Notes under the pieces: model-generated | What the model was told of the DNA's origin: nothing | Databases searched by the model: none | Seen by the model: only the letters and a program-made list of their open reading frames with translations | Made by a program: the position numbers and the translations under genes | From: Gracilaria gracilis | Taxonomy: Eukaryota; Rhodophyta; Florideophyceae; Gracilariales; Gracilariaceae | Assembly (NCBI GenBank): GCA_030374805.1 | Contig: JARGSG010000189.1 | Coordinates: 930,001 to 994,000, forward strand | Length of the DNA stretch: 64,000 nt | Direction of reading: 5' to 3' | Shown: one piece after another, positions 32,944-44,725 of the stretch | Layout: every line of letters begins with the position of its first letter | Position numbering within the stretch: the first letter of the stretch is position 1

Positions 32944-34097
32944 ATGCGCGAGGAGACGACGCTTGTTTGCCGCTGCTATTGTACTGTACGTCCAGAAAAC
33001 ATGAGCTTTTTGCCCTTGCTGCGCGAATGCTTCGCATTGCCGGCGAGGCGTTGTTCTTCGAACTCAATCGACTGTTTGGACGCGTTGTCAGCGGCACCAT
33101 TGCGCATCGAAGCCGTTCCATTCGCTCGCGGAACGCACCAAGCATCATGTCGCCGTGCCGACGCGCGCGGTGCGCTTGAGGTGAGGTTGTCGTCCGGTGT
33201 TGGGATCCATACCATTGTTGCATGCATGACCGCAACGAATTCCAAAGCTCATGGACATAAACCACTCGTGCTTCTGCACGGACATAGTATGACCGCTGCT
33301 TCATTCTTTCGTAACATCGACGACTTTTTGCAGATGGGATTCACGTCGGTTTACATCCCGGATCTGCCTGGATGGGGCTCGTCTTCGAGACCTCGTTTTG
33401 ATGGCAATCATATCAGTCAGGCGCTCCACTTTTTCCTCACGCCGTTTCATCAATGGCTGGGGGAGCTTATGAATACGCTCTTCTCTATCCGTTTCGCGTT
33501 TCTTCTCTATTATTTGCTTCTCCTGCTGCGATTGCTCGACACACTTCCGACTCACTCGCGTTATGCTTCTCGTTCACCCCGCAACGCTTCCTCACCCACG
33601 GCGGCTTGTTGGCGCAGCTTCTGTTCGCTTCCAAATATCCTTCCTCTCCTGCCTATAACTTTCCTGCTTTCCGTCCGTTTACTCTTTGTTGTAATTCTAT
33701 TATCCATGACAGCGGCGATGCAGCCGCCGCAACTATGTTGCATATCAGACGGGTCGGCCTGTTTTCGTGGAAGTCAGAATGCGTCAGACTAGTCATGGAA
33801 AACATACAACGCTTACAATGTGCCGTTCATATCATTACCGGAGATCATGATTGCTTGGTGCAGGTCTCCCAAGTTTGTGCGTTGTACAGAGAGCTAACTG
33901 CTGCCGCGAATGTCGCCACCATGAAAGTGATTCATGGCGCTGATCATTCACCTCACATTTGGGCGCCGAAGCATTTTGCGAAGGCAGTGATGCGAAGCTT
34001 TTCTCGCACCACTTCCTACGAGTTTCCTTCCCATCATCAGCATCACCTTCCTTTGTCTCAAGGCCATCTCGTTTCAGCTATTCGTTGTCCGTCATAG
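32944..34097 (+). pseudogene. alpha/beta-hydrolase (ABHD4/ABHD5-like) with lost nucleophile elbow
   Basis: The first frame (ATG 32944, to about 33,450) gives GIHTIV, then KPLVLLHGHSM with the HG oxyanion motif, FFRNIDDF and GWGSSSRPRF, a pattern close to the CGI-58/ABHD5/ABHD4 lipid-enzyme family. It reaches FFLTPFHQW, which in the family precedes ~18 residues carrying the GxSxG nucleophile. Here that stretch is missing and the protein resumes in another frame as GGAYEYALLYPFRV, running to 34097 with ITGDHD (catalytic Asp region) and HGADHSPH (catalytic His region). So a deletion that also shifts the frame removed the serine elbow. No intron with GT...AG fits in the gap. Such enzymes act on acylglycerols or lysophospholipids at membranes and lipid droplets. 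This copy looks non-functional unless the gap is an assembly error. A further possible frame change lies near 33,180. Confidence 0.6.
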
Positions 34098-35277
34098 ACG
34101 TCATGACTAGACAACGATGTGCATTGCAGGATCGTAAGTATAGCTCGTTTACTGGTCTATCGTGTACATGTCGGCGCTCTTTGCACTCCATCCGCTTTTT
34201 CCGTCCAAGGTTGCGGGATTTCTGGTGTTGAACGGTCTTGTACGGTTCATCTCGGAAGGTTTCTAAGAAGGGCTCTGTGTATTTATTTCTAGGGCCATCA
34301 TTCAACGTGATCGTAATACCAATCGCAGCTTGGGCCGCCAGGGCCGTCGTTCAACGTTCAACGTAATCCCATCATCTATTGTAATATGGACCCCCTTGTT
34401 GTTGGCTCTCCAGCTAGTGACCTGGCCCGAATGGTCTACCATTGACACGCCAGCGGCTCTGCTGCAATCGTGACATTATGTACCCATACAACTTCCTCTT
34501 TCCATCACCCAACTAGCGCACCCAACTAGCGCACCCAACTTGCTTACTGGCCGTCTGTTGTCCACTGGATTGTAGGCTTCGAGCACGCGCAGTCGTCCAT
34601 TAAAACAGAAAACTCTTTCCCCTTTCCGACACATACCTGAGATATATCATCAAAATCAAGAGTTTGCTCGTTCTCCACGTGAAGAACAGGAGAACAGTCA
34701 ACAGGGACAACCACTGAACTCTCAAAGCGATGTGTTATACTACGAGCAGTAATTCATCATTGCGCCATTCGCACTGCAGGCTCAGACGATGGGGAACGGC
34801 CCTCACCCGCAGCGATATATTTTGGCTTCGCATGTTGCACATTCTGGTGCCCGAACCTGGTCATATATCTTGCAAAGGTACCACGCACACCGGTGGAACC
34901 AAGATTCGTTTTATCTATACCATGGATCTCGACAGGGAACGATGCCAATTCTCTGTGATATTACAAGTGCGGGAACGCCGAGTCGAATACCACGTATTGA
35001 GCAAATGCCATTCGTTCAGAAGTCCATTCGGCTCTTGCTGTAGATAGTGCGTGTCCGTTTACCAGGGTGCATGGCAATCTCCGCGTGCCATGCGGTCAGC
35101 ACACCTCCAACGGAAATCACCGTGAGATGATGTCACCGACATATGTCGACCTCAGAAGACTTACCTGCCTCTACAGAGATGAGTTTATTTACAACACTTC
35201 TGGCAGCTGAGGGTTTACTGATCGTGCTCGGTCCTTTGATAAACCTTTTTCTGGGACTGAGGTATGCAAAAGCACTC
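34098..35277. other. intergenic region, no supported gene
   Basis: About 1.2 kb between convergent genes. Small ORFs near 34,730-35,050 have no features I recognise. A short imperfect repeat (GGGCC, then TCGTTCAACG) is present near 34,300-34,365. Confidence 0.3.
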
Positions 35278-38079
35278 TTAAGCAATCACAACCACATCCA
35301 ATTCAGCTTGCCCCGAGTTACCCTCAGTTGTGCCATCCGAGGCAGGATCACCGTGATTATTAGGTGCACGATGATGACTATCATCTCTACCATCTGATGG
35401 AATTTCCGGAACAGCACTTTCCGCCCTTCCCGCTTCATCAGACTGACGGTCATCATCGAAGAGAATAGGAATAACTTTGAACGCTTGCTGCGGTTTCCAG
35501 TAATCCCAGGCCCAACTGTATTTGTTGCATTTCTCCCGGTCAAGATAAACCCGTTTCGCGTCGCAAGTCGAGTATTCGCAGCTACATATTTCCAAATCCA
35601 GCTCTTCAATTGAACTCTCGTCTGAATACTCTTCCAAGTCCTTCTGCTCATAACCGCAATACAATGCCTTCATGCATGCTTCAAACGCGTGAATCCATTT
35701 GGGCCAATGGAATTCTATTCCAGACGTGCGTCCTTGTTCTTCAGATGTGCTTTCCGTCGCCAATATCCCAATCATCATACGAACTTCTTTCCCGTCGAAC
35801 TCTATCAAAAGACCTAGGGAATTCCCCGGGGAGACAGGCTTCACAAAGATAACTTCATCATCATCGCTGCGACTTTGTACTGTTCGTATGCTTAGGACCG
35901 GAAACCCTAACACACACAACATCATCAACCCCAAGTCACCGGGTCCACTGCAACTTTCGCTTCCGCACACTGAGTCCAACAAATGTCTTTGGCATTCCCA
36001 AATAATTTGTTCGTTGACAGTCCACATAAATTCTTTGTCTTCGCCTTCCCCTTCACCAAGACGAATCAAGAAATCATCCGGGCGACCCGGATCATCCGGA
36101 CGATAACGTTTGCTTTCGTATAACCTGGAAAACTTAAGGCTTCCTTTAAATGCCACAGCTTCTCCTCGAACAACTGGATTCGGCTCATCTAAAGAACCAC
36201 TACATGGGTCACCACTACATGGGTCATCGCAAGTGGAGCTATCAGCCCATTCAGCCAAACAAATTCGGACCCTTTCCATGATGAATCCGATAAACCGAAT
36301 GCATGTTGCATGCTTCTCGGTTTTCTGGAACGCGGAACCAACAGAAGGAAGAAGCAGAAGAGCATCATGACCTTCACTTCCCATAATAGGTGGCGAATTT
36401 GAGGGTAACCCCCACAATTTCCAATACCATCGGCCGTACACGCAACGTGGTCTCACACGGGACCGAAGAAGGTGACGTCGATCCTCGTACAGAGAATAAA
36501 GCTTTAGGTAGTTTTTGTAGCCCAGCTCACTGGATTCTTTAGCCCTCGCTGGTTCATTGGGTTTCATGTAATCATGTCCAATAGAAAACAAGTTCTCAAG
36601 GTGACAAGTAAACTCTAACACTCGCTTCTCGGACCACTTCCAAACTTCACCATTCGAATGGGTGTCGCCCTCCAAGCAAGCATAATCATATCCAAGTTTT
36701 TCAAATACAAGCCTTCCATGGTCCATTTTGTCAGATGGTATCTGGACTAGCTGCTTCGACAAAAGAAAGTCTATCCTTGTTCCATCTCTTTGAACACTTC
36801 TAGGACGCCTACGACTTCGAATTGATCGCACGCCCTCATCAGTTGAATGCAAGAACATGACAAAGTTCTCCAAATCAAACGCAGAAATGTTCTCAATGAC
36901 TTCCACATCTTTCTGAGGCAGTTCAAAGAATACGGGGTGTAGGCCATCAACCAACCGTCGAATCATTGACTTAAAACGCGAATACGAATCGGGCTCGCGC
37001 CGTCTCCGAGGGTCTCTGCTAAACGGTAGTAATTGCATTTGCGACCATTTCCTTGCCCAAAACTGGGATCCCTCCCTGTGCATGAGGATTTCTGACCACG
37101 GATTTGAGCAATTTGCAGACTTCCCCTTTTCATCGACTCCGTACTGATCCAAACAAGAAGATGTTAACATTTGTGCATGGTCAAAGAAGTTTGACAACAA
37201 AACTCCATTAAGTTGTTTCTTCTTTCTCAGCACCTTTCGAATCGCATGCGAGTGCTTCAACCATTCGCCTCCAAACTGTGCCAAGAAAGGTACCATGCAT
37301 CGAATACATGATTCAGAAAAATACTTGGGAACAATCATAGCCTGAGCATAGAATGGATATGAATTGTATATGCGTTCAGACATTCCTACGGAAAATGCTC
37401 GGCGATAAACTGCAATGAAATCCTTCACATTATGGAACAGGATACGTGAAAAGGGCACATCACAGTTGAAAAACTCATTGTCGATTACGGAACTGTTGAG
37501 ATACATTGCCGCAGCCAGATTGAACACCAGAAATTGTTCGTCACACCACCTCAATACTCGGTAAAATCTTTTCCTAAGGCTTTGGAGCTTCTTTGTCCAT
37601 CTTGATTGTCTCAACTTCGATTGAAAGCTGTTCATGTCCTGAAGGTCATAATTGTGTTTGCGCAAGTAAATTAGGCTCCGTTTCACCCACAAATCAACGA
37701 TATCAAGTTGTTGAAGTCCCCACAATGTTCGAGCGAGATGGAAATACGATACACAGAGCACAACAATAGCGGCAAACATCTCCTTATAGTCTTCACCTAA
37801 GTATTGAATCACGATATAGTACAGAGTGCACATCGTGGCACCAATCCCAAATAGCAGCTGAGCCCATGCATGAAGACGAATGATTGTGATACTTTTCCAA
37901 CGGTCTGTAATCATATCATAATATGCCAGTAAGCCCCATGGTACGAAAACGAAGAAGTACGTCAAGAAGATGAGTATGAAGTCATCCGAAGGCTTGGTGG
38001 GACAATCGTTCTCCACCAGTTTGCAAATTGCTTCTGTCGAAGTATTCGAAAGTACGTCGGCCGAAGGATTCGTCGCCAT
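35278..38079 (-). CDS. large membrane protein of unknown family
   Basis: Intact single-exon frame of 933 residues with a true ATG (38077-38079) and TAA at 35278-35280. Three hydrophobic segments near residues 34-54, 71-92 and 101-120 are followed by a long, mostly soluble region with many Trp, Cys and charged residues. A short duplication gives DPCSGDPCSG (plus-strand repeat near 36,205), and the tail is acidic and probably disordered. The N-terminal layout (aromatic-rich helices, then a Trp/Arg-rich cytosolic domain) faintly recalls plant DUF4220/DUF594 proteins, but key motifs of that family are absent, so I leave it unassigned. No transposon repeats flank it closely: the nearest, the Retro B LTR, starts 288 bp upstream of the ATG. 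Its intact state next to decayed elements argues that it is a maintained host gene. Confidence 0.7.
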   Translation of the reverse strand: MATNPSADVLSNTSTEAICKLVENDCPTKPSDDFILIFLTYFFVFVPWGLLAYYDMITDRWKSITIIRLHAWAQLLFGIGATMCTLYYIVIQYLGEDYKEMFAAIVVLCVSYFHLARTLWGLQQLDIVDLWVKRSLIYLRKHNYDLQDMNSFQSKLRQSRWTKKLQSLRKRFYRVLRWCDEQFLVFNLAAAMYLNSSVIDNEFFNCDVPFSRILFHNVKDFIAVYRRAFSVGMSERIYNSYPFYAQAMIVPKYFSESCIRCMVPFLAQFGGEWLKHSHAIRKVLRKKKQLNGVLLSNFFDHAQMLTSSCLDQYGVDEKGKSANCSNPWSEILMHREGSQFWARKWSQMQLLPFSRDPRRRREPDSYSRFKSMIRRLVDGLHPVFFELPQKDVEVIENISAFDLENFVMFLHSTDEGVRSIRSRRRPRSVQRDGTRIDFLLSKQLVQIPSDKMDHGRLVFEKLGYDYACLEGDTHSNGEVWKWSEKRVLEFTCHLENLFSIGHDYMKPNEPARAKESSELGYKNYLKLYSLYEDRRHLLRSRVRPRCVYGRWYWKLWGLPSNSPPIMGSEGHDALLLLPSVGSAFQKTEKHATCIRFIGFIMERVRICLAEWADSSTCDDPCSGDPCSGSLDEPNPVVRGEAVAFKGSLKFSRLYESKRYRPDDPGRPDDFLIRLGEGEGEDKEFMWTVNEQIIWECQRHLLDSVCGSESCSGPGDLGLMMLCVLGFPVLSIRTVQSRSDDDEVIFVKPVSPGNSLGLLIEFDGKEVRMMIGILATESTSEEQGRTSGIEFHWPKWIHAFEACMKALYCGYEQKDLEEYSDESSIEELDLEICSCEYSTCDAKRVYLDREKCNKYSWAWDYWKPQQAFKVIPILFDDDRQSDEAGRAESAVPEIPSDGRDDSHHRAPNNHGDPASDGTTEGNSGQAELDVVVIA

Positions 38080-38366
38080 ATGCCAGGGAAACAGTGATGA
38101 ACCTCAAGTTGGTCTTACTTCTTCGCTTCAGAAGAAAGCGAGTCATGTTCCTGTGCACTATCGCAGAGTTACAACACAGTGGAGTCAATTGGGACTACAT
38201 TGCAGACCAAGTAGAGTCGAGCAGCAGCGCAAAACAACAATATGAGTTGGCACGGTATTAGAGTCTTGGCTTTGTGGTTCAGCTGCAATAGATCCTTATG
38301 GGATAAATCTGAATACACTCTGTGAGTTCGCTTTCGTTTGCAGACAAATCTTAAAGGCGTGATAGG

Positions 38367-38514
38367 TGAGAACATCATTTTGATAGGGGAAACGGGGCGG
38401 GTGATGACAAACCCAAGGACGGGGGGACACAAACACAAAGCAAAGGGGACACAACAGAAAGTGCTATCGAGAGTACAAGCCCAACACGCTGTGTAGCGGT
38501 AGTAGGCAAGAGTC
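38367..38514 (-). repeat. Retro B 3' LTR, distal fragment
   Basis: Matches 51964-52111 in the right-hand LTR and begins TGAGAACA on the plus strand (TGTTCTCA end of the minus-strand element). It is cut at 38514 by the MULE and continues at 44735. The last nine bases, GCAAGAGTC, are the MULE target duplication. Confidence 0.8.
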
Positions 38515-38794
38515 GGGAGGAGGAAAATCGACGCACAGTGAGAGCTGTTAAGAACCTCGCCCCCAGAACCTCCACTTATATGTAACAAAAAAGGCGGAGA
38601 ACCTCGCATGAAATGGTCACGTCTTCCCCGATCCTCTGTACCACTCTAATTGCGCCAAGTCTATAGAACTTCCCTAGCGCACATTGCCATTCGCCCAAGC
38701 CTCCCAACAGCCCGGCGTGACCACTTCTTTGCGTTATAGAAGTTTTATAAAACCGAATAGCAGCGCTAAAGTAGAATAAAAACTGGCGCTTCTG
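38515..38794 (+). repeat. MULE left terminal inverted repeat
   Basis: Reverse complement matches 44454-44725 with scattered mismatches over ~275 bp. It includes a CACTTATATGTAAC stretch that, on the inward strand, could serve as a promoter element. Confidence 0.8.
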
Positions 38795-39287
38795 AAGTGC
38801 AAACGCGCAATTCAAATTTGATATGGGCCCACTCCCCTCCTGCCGCCCAGTGTTCTACTTTTCTCACCTTTAGCAACCTGTCCTCGCATTCAGATTTTCT
38901 CATTTCTTTCGCAGGACCTCCGTCGTGGATGTTTTCCTACGCTCTGCACTTTTCTTTTGTAGCTCTCAAGGTACGTTGTAAAACAAAAAATGACTTTTAA
39001 AAACTATAACGCGTTTGTTCTGCGAAAACGGCTATCTAAAGATTTTATATAACCATTGTTGCTCATGTACTTGTACTGTTTATCTGGGTTATCAAAAACG
39101 GCTATGGATGCTGCAATAGATTGAGCTGAAGTACTCACAATGCAACTTTTTCTTCGCTCCGTCGACATTTCTGCTCCTTTTGCCGCATGAGCAGAATTAT
39201 CCTGCGTGGCTTGTTGAAGAAGCTCTTGGCTCTGTGTTCACACTGGCCCTTGTGTCTGAAACGAAAAACGGTCGAACCCGCAGTTAT

Positions 39288-42200
39288 TCAACCGTGGAAG
39301 CTTTGCGCGTGAGCCGCGTTCTTGGAAAGAAATCTTCCGCTTCTTCTTCGTCTTTGGGACACTGGCATTGGGGTTTCGCACCCCAACCGTTTTTCGAGTA
39401 TCGCATGCAGTTCCGTTGCTCTGTTCAGGGAGCAGATCCGATGATATCGTAGGGATTTGTATCTGGGATTTGAGGGGTATCGTGCTGCGTTCAATTGACG
39501 CAACCCCTCCTGGAGATACAGTTTGACGCTGTCTACAGCCACCGTGCCGAAGCCTTCTGCGACCCTGTGCATCTGGTCATACACGGATTTCTCGTCGGAA
39601 TAACGGGCAAAGGAGGAGATCTCGCGTTTCTGCTGTGCTCGAGGTGACTCAGAACCTCTTGAACATCGGCGATGCCGTGCTGTCTCGTGATGGGAGTCTG
39701 AATAGATGTGGAACCCATCATTGCACCCGCGGTATATTGATTTAGAGGTTCGGCGTTAATCTGTACTACTTCGCCGTCGACCTTGCTCTGCTTTGCAGGT
39801 GTGACGCCCGGCGTGCCCATTCGGTTACGAAGATTGAAAATATCGCACAACCTCCACCGAGCAGGATCTCTGCACCAATACGGGTGCCAAAACCTCTGAA
39901 TCCGAAAGCGGGTCTTCAGCGCGTTGCGGACGTAAGGCCACCGGTCCAGAACGTCGTTATAAACGACGAACAGGTGGGTGATGTGAGCGCACGGAATTCC
40001 TGTTGCGGTCATCTCCCCGCAACTGCATCTCCCGTTCACGTCGATGGGGTTGGTGGATGGGGTGTTTATATAAACTTGGAATGCACTCCCGTCATTTTGC
40101 GTCGAATCAATAACAGCGCCGCTTCGATTGTGAAAGTATGTTAGCGTGAATACCACGAGAGGGTACTCATGAGAGAAATGGAGGTTCTGTACACCAACCT
40201 CGAAAATGAACGGCACTCATGAACCATACGCACAGCTGCGTCTACAACCTTGAAGTGTGGGGAGTACCGAACGCTGAGCTCCATGAATTTCGTAATACAT
40301 GTCGTGAAGGAGTGGATAATGTGCGTGGCGGAATCCGTTGGCAGTGGTAGTCCAGTGTGGATTAGTTTGTTTCGCAAAGCCGTGTCGCGTAGGGAGGCCC
40401 TGTGCTGGCGTTCTAGCTGGAGCCTCTGCGTCAATCTCACCCTGGTGAGGGGTACTTCGGAGAATGGCACGTCCCGATTGAGGACGAGATTTCGATATCT
40501 GGGACGCGAGGACTCGCAATAGCCACTTCCTTGGAAGAAGAAGCGATGGGATATGTGTAGGTCCTTGTAGCATCTCACCAGCATATTTGGCCTCTCCCTG
40601 TTAAGAAACATGTAGCATCGTGGTAGAGTTTGGTTGAAGTTAAAGAAGTACGTTTGTTCGAACTCCGTTCTTTTAGCTTCGAAGAGTTGCACGGTTTTGC
40701 ACTTTCTTAAATCGTACATATCCCCTCGCATACCATCGGTCAGGTCACTTCTGCCCACAGACTTGCGCCAACGTTCCGCATGCGGATCCTGATTTTGGTT
40801 AAGGTGCCAGTCGTCCAGAACGACAAAGGATAACGGTAGTACGTTGTGAATGGCATTGATCAAGGCCATGCACTGGTCAACAGCCACATAGCTCGGAGAG
40901 ATTCGTACACATTCCTTGAACCGCTCGAGAACCCAAACGAAACTGTCAATTTTTTCGTCGCCAATATAACCCATAAAGAACGTAGTGAGGTTTTCGTGAT
41001 TGTCCGTCCCATTGACGCTGATGAGAGGAAGAGCGAAGTGGTTTGCAATTGCTTTGCAATCAATTGAAACGCCGGGTACGATGCCATAACGTTCGTAGTC
41101 ACTATCCCAGCCGTCCAGGCGCCACGCTATGTACTGAAGACCATCCGTTTGGTCTGTTGTACAGTACCATTTGTTCCTCGGGTTTTGCGATTGAAGTTGA
41201 AGGAGGTTCTGATAGAGTCGGAGACACTCCTTTTCTTTCGGGAACCGTGCGTCTTTCATGTACTTGAGACGCTTTCTGAGCAAAGTCCTATTCACAGTCA
41301 CGTTATACTTATCTTCGATAAGTTTGAGGACTATATCATATTGAAGGTGGTGGTTTCTGTGTAAATGGTGGGCTTCCCGCTCCATATCCGGGGACAACTT
41401 TTGGTGTAGCGACTTTCCGACGGAGTGGTTATGATGGGCACGTTAGAAATCTGGAATGAATGCATATGGTTGCGGACCTGTTCGGGACACTCTCACACGC
41501 CGAACTCTGAAGCTGTAGGGGCATGTGCTATGCTCATTATCTCTGCGGAAACATTTCAGGTAGCCACGTAGTAGAACTCTTCTGCCATCTTCCTCCGTCC
41601 CGTACTTTGAATCACGAATAGAGAGTTTGAAGCCGAAGTAGTCGCCGATGTACTGCAGGTGCTGCAACACTTCATGGGCTCCTGAAGGCTCCATTTGCTC
41701 CAGATAGGCCACGAACCCTCTGCGGACCATTTCTTCAGCGGGAAGCTCTTCCGTAGACGCCCAGCTCTCACTTGCGACATTCACAGCCACTCCTGAGTTG
41801 TGCAATCCCGAACCTCCCCCGTCTAAGTCCTTCACACCCCCTTCTGAGCGGATCGGAGCCAATCCTTCCCCATCCATGTCTTCCATACTTCCTCCAGAAC
41901 CAGTTCTGGCTCTGCATACGTTCAGTTCCTTCACGTCCAGCACGTCCGAGTCCAGCACCTCCACTTCCAGCTCGTGTTCCCCCGAATCCTCACACGCTCT
42001 TGAAACGTCCGATGCTCTATTGCTCTCATCCCCAATTCCGGCCCCACGACGCGGTTCTTGCACTCCACCACCGGAATTTGGGTGGAGAGGGAGGTTCGGT
42101 GCAGTATCTTTCTCAATAATGGGGTGGTCTTTCACACTGAGAGGCAAAGGCTCCTCCAACGTATTGCACTCTATAGGGTTTGAAGCTCCCAGATGGGGAT

Positions 42201-43137
42201 GATGCGGCTGATACGGGGGCGTTCTGTCGTCGCTATCGTCCCCATTACGAATAAATGCCACTGGTACAACAGAAAAAGGTTTAGACTGGAGATAATATGT
42301 TAGACAGGCAGAGAATCATCCATTTCTTGCAGAACGGAGGATCGAACGTACCTTTTCCGTTGCGGCTTTCAATTTCGGTTTCACTAAGTGCGTTACATCA
42401 ATCACGGAACTATCATCTGAAAGTACGCCTGTTGAAGCATGAGTTGCATCTCGGGCTACACGACACCCCTTCAACGCCCCATGAACATCGTCCGAACCCT
42501 CCTCCTCATCAATATGTATGACGTTCTTTATGCCGGTTGCGCGGCACACCTCCCCCAGTGTTCTCAGGTAATTACCGTCTCTAAGCGGGGCTCCTGTTCT
42601 AAACACTCTGGAGGGGCGAGGTGGAATTGAAACCATAAAGTCCTCCTCATCCGTGCTTCGTGCTTCTTCTTGGCCACCAATTCCCCTCTCTTCCATACCT
42701 GAAGAGGTAGGAATGTAATGGATGTACGGTAAACGAATTTTATCCCCAGCTACTCTCTTGATTGTTGCAGTCACTGCTTGTTTGCGTTTCTGTTTGCCTC
42801 CACGCATATCCACATCCAGTCGTTCGTGGTTGTGAACATCATACGTCCCGGTGAGAAGCCAGCCTTTCTTGTTCAACAACGCCTTCGCCATAAAAGCCGC
42901 CTTGCACTTACAACTTGGCGGATCTTTCTTGTATTTCATACAGCGTATCCTGAGATTAAGGCCATACTCTAACGACCGAGTGACTGGCTTGGAGCATGGA
43001 ACGAAATACTGATAACCTTCTGACTCCACAAGGTCATAGATATAGCCCGGGAGATCCATTACCACGCGTTCGTTCTTTGGCGATATTCGCGACTTCCCTC
43101 TACCCTTCTTTCCTACTCCTTTTTGCCTCGCTACCAT
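39288..43137 (-). pseudogene. MULE transposase with two FLYWCH/FAR1-type fingers and SWIM domain
   Basis: ATG at 43137; the frame is open upstream without a better ATG. Exon 1 has a finger with C, CKC and HNH ligands (about 42,945-42,800). A 66-bp phase-0 intron (42286-42351) starts GTACGT, has CTAAC and ends CTCCAG; it removes an in-frame TGA. Exon 2 has a second finger (KCFRRDNEHSTCPYSF, then HNH near 41,420) crossed by TAA at 41443-41445. The MULE core follows: GVSIDCKAI, SYVAVDQCMALI and LDDWHLNQN. A frameshift near 40,216 precedes the SWIM motif CSCGEMTATGIPCAH. Another near 39,600 moves into a helical tail. The protein would bind the terminal repeats and cut by DDE chemistry. Its decay (one stop, two frameshifts) makes this copy inactive. 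Confidence 0.75.
42286..42351 (-). other. intron in the MULE transposase gene
   Basis: Minus-strand GTACGT donor, CTAAC 15-20 bases before the CTCCAG acceptor, 66 bp, phase 0. It excises the only stop between two segments of the same frame. A longer 91-bp alternative ending TACCAG would break the frame. Confidence 0.55.
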
Positions 43138-43248
43138 CGTCCTCTGTACCACTGCAGTACCTCCACTGCCCCCTTCACGAGGAGAATTCTTGCCAGAACC
43201 TCCTCGACCAGCAGTGTCTTCACAAGCTGTTCTAAACGCCACTCCACG

Positions 43249-44375
43249 TTACCCACTTTCTCCGTCATGACGAGCCAAGTATACCTTGGCACGTTGTCGG
43301 AGGTGCGTCTGGTCTACAGTGTAGGCATTCTTCATCGGTAGAACATGTGATATGGACATTACCATACGAATACGGGCTTCCGCGCATTCCCAACGATACT
43401 TCTCGGTGAGATGATAAGGGTGTTTCGGAGTGAAAGTAGCTTCTGTAATGATCCCTCGCGTCTCACAGAAATGAGTCATTGTAGACACAACATAAGCACC
43501 ACAACTGTATGAATCTTTCTGCCGCTTATACCCAAGAACATCTAACATATAGTTCCCAGAGGGGAATATCCACTCTTTTTTCTCCCTCAACGCACAGTCA
43601 ATTATTCCCGTCAACAGCTTGCGACATTACACGGGACATTGTTCTTCTAGGCTGTCACCCCAATACATCTTCCACCGCTTTCCGTCCAACTTTCGCGCTA
43701 CAAACAACGCCCAATGAACACCATCAATGTTAACTGGAACTACAATAGTGTCTATCGCTGCGGAGCTGCGATAGAGTTTCTCGCAGAACGTCGCAGAGTA
43801 CGGCTCAAGCCTGTCCAGCTGGTCCTCATGGCTTTCCCTCTCAATGACCCGTGCAAGACCATGTAGATTGGCACCAGTATCTGGTGGTACTAGAACCACG
43901 CCACATTATGGCTCCAGTTCAAATACCCCGGCTTGAAGCAATTCATTGGAGAACCAACTTTTCGCCTCACAACTGTCAATGAAATCGTACTTCTCACTCC
44001 ATGCTCATCTGAGACAGTATTCATCTGATCACATATTAGGTACACCCAGAGTCCCTTCAGCTCCCGAAACCCAGCCCGATCTTTTCTATCGTACGTCACG
44101 GAGGTTTTCTGCGATGTCTCTTTAAGAAAAAGCGAGATTCTTCGTAGCATATTGTTCATATCTTGCTTTTGAGCATCGGTGAGGTCTGGGATACGGCCAT
44201 CTTCGTCGTCGGTGTCATAGTCACGCGGGTCAACGTAGACTACCACCATAGAGTCCAAAGGGTCACTCGGGGGATATTGAACGGTAGGATCATTGGCATC
44301 GGTAAACGAAATCATCTCAACATAGTAATTCTTCAACGATACTTGCGTAGAGTGTTTGGCTTCATCTAGATTCAA
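43249..44375 (-). pseudogene. Ulp1-type C48 cysteine peptidase of the MULE
   Basis: The C-terminal catalytic part (43249-43899) shows the Ulp1 order: His in VNIDGVHWALFVA, Asp in YWGDSL, then Gln and Cys in RQKDSYSCGAY. TAA at 43627-43629 sits between the Asp and the Gln/Cys, breaking the protease. An upstream segment (43890-44375), rich in Asp, lies in another frame and probably belongs to the same protein. The frame ends at TAA 43249-43251 and is the same frame as the transposase that follows, whose open reading begins right after that codon. Ulp1 enzymes cut SUMO or similar tags. In MULEs and other elements their role is unclear; processing a fusion protein or countering host SUMO-based silencing are possibilities. 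Confidence 0.7.
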
Positions 44376-44453
44376 GGTGGTACTACATTGGAGGTTGAGA
44401 GGTTGATGACCTCAGAAGCTAACGTTTTCAATTTACTTTAGCCCAGAAGCGCG

Positions 44454-44725
44454 CGCTTTTCTATTGTACTCTAGCGCTGCTATTTGGTTCTATAGAACTT
44501 CTATAGCGGGGAGAAGTGGTCACGCCGGGCTGTTGCGAGGCTTGGGCCACTGGCAATGTGCGCTAGGGAAGTTCTATGGACTTGGCGCAATTGGAGTGGT
44601 ACAGAGGATCGGCAAAGACGTGACCATTTCATGCGAGGTTCTCCGCCTTTTTTGTTACATATAAGTGGAGGTTCTGGGCGCGAGGTTCTTAACAGCTCTC
44701 ACTGTGCGTCGATTTTCCTCCTCCC
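44454..44725 (-). repeat. MULE right terminal inverted repeat
   Basis: Inverted match to 38515-38794; outer end CCTCCTCCC followed by GCGAGAGTC. Confidence 0.8.

Larger units (their letters stand above)
38515..44725 (-). mobile_element. MULE transposon with Ulp1 peptidase, nested in an LTR
   Basis: 6,211 bp bounded by inverted repeats of about 280 bp (38515-38794 and 44454-44725), outer ends GGGAGGAGG and CCTCCTCCC. The flanks GCAAGAGTC (38506-38514) and GCGAGAGTC (44726-44734) are a 9-bp duplication with one mismatch, as MULEs make. The uninterrupted LTR copy at 52103-52111 has one GCAAGAGTC and continuous sequence on both sides, which serves as an empty site. The element encodes, on the minus strand, a C48 peptidase and a two-finger MULE transposase with SWIM domain. 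This gene set is like the Ulp1-carrying MULEs (Kaonashi type) known from plants. Confidence 0.85.

Noticed and set aside
42261-42351. 91-bp intron ending TACCAG in the MULE gene
   Set aside because: It would break the frame; the 66-bp version with CTCCAG keeps it and has a better branch-point distance.
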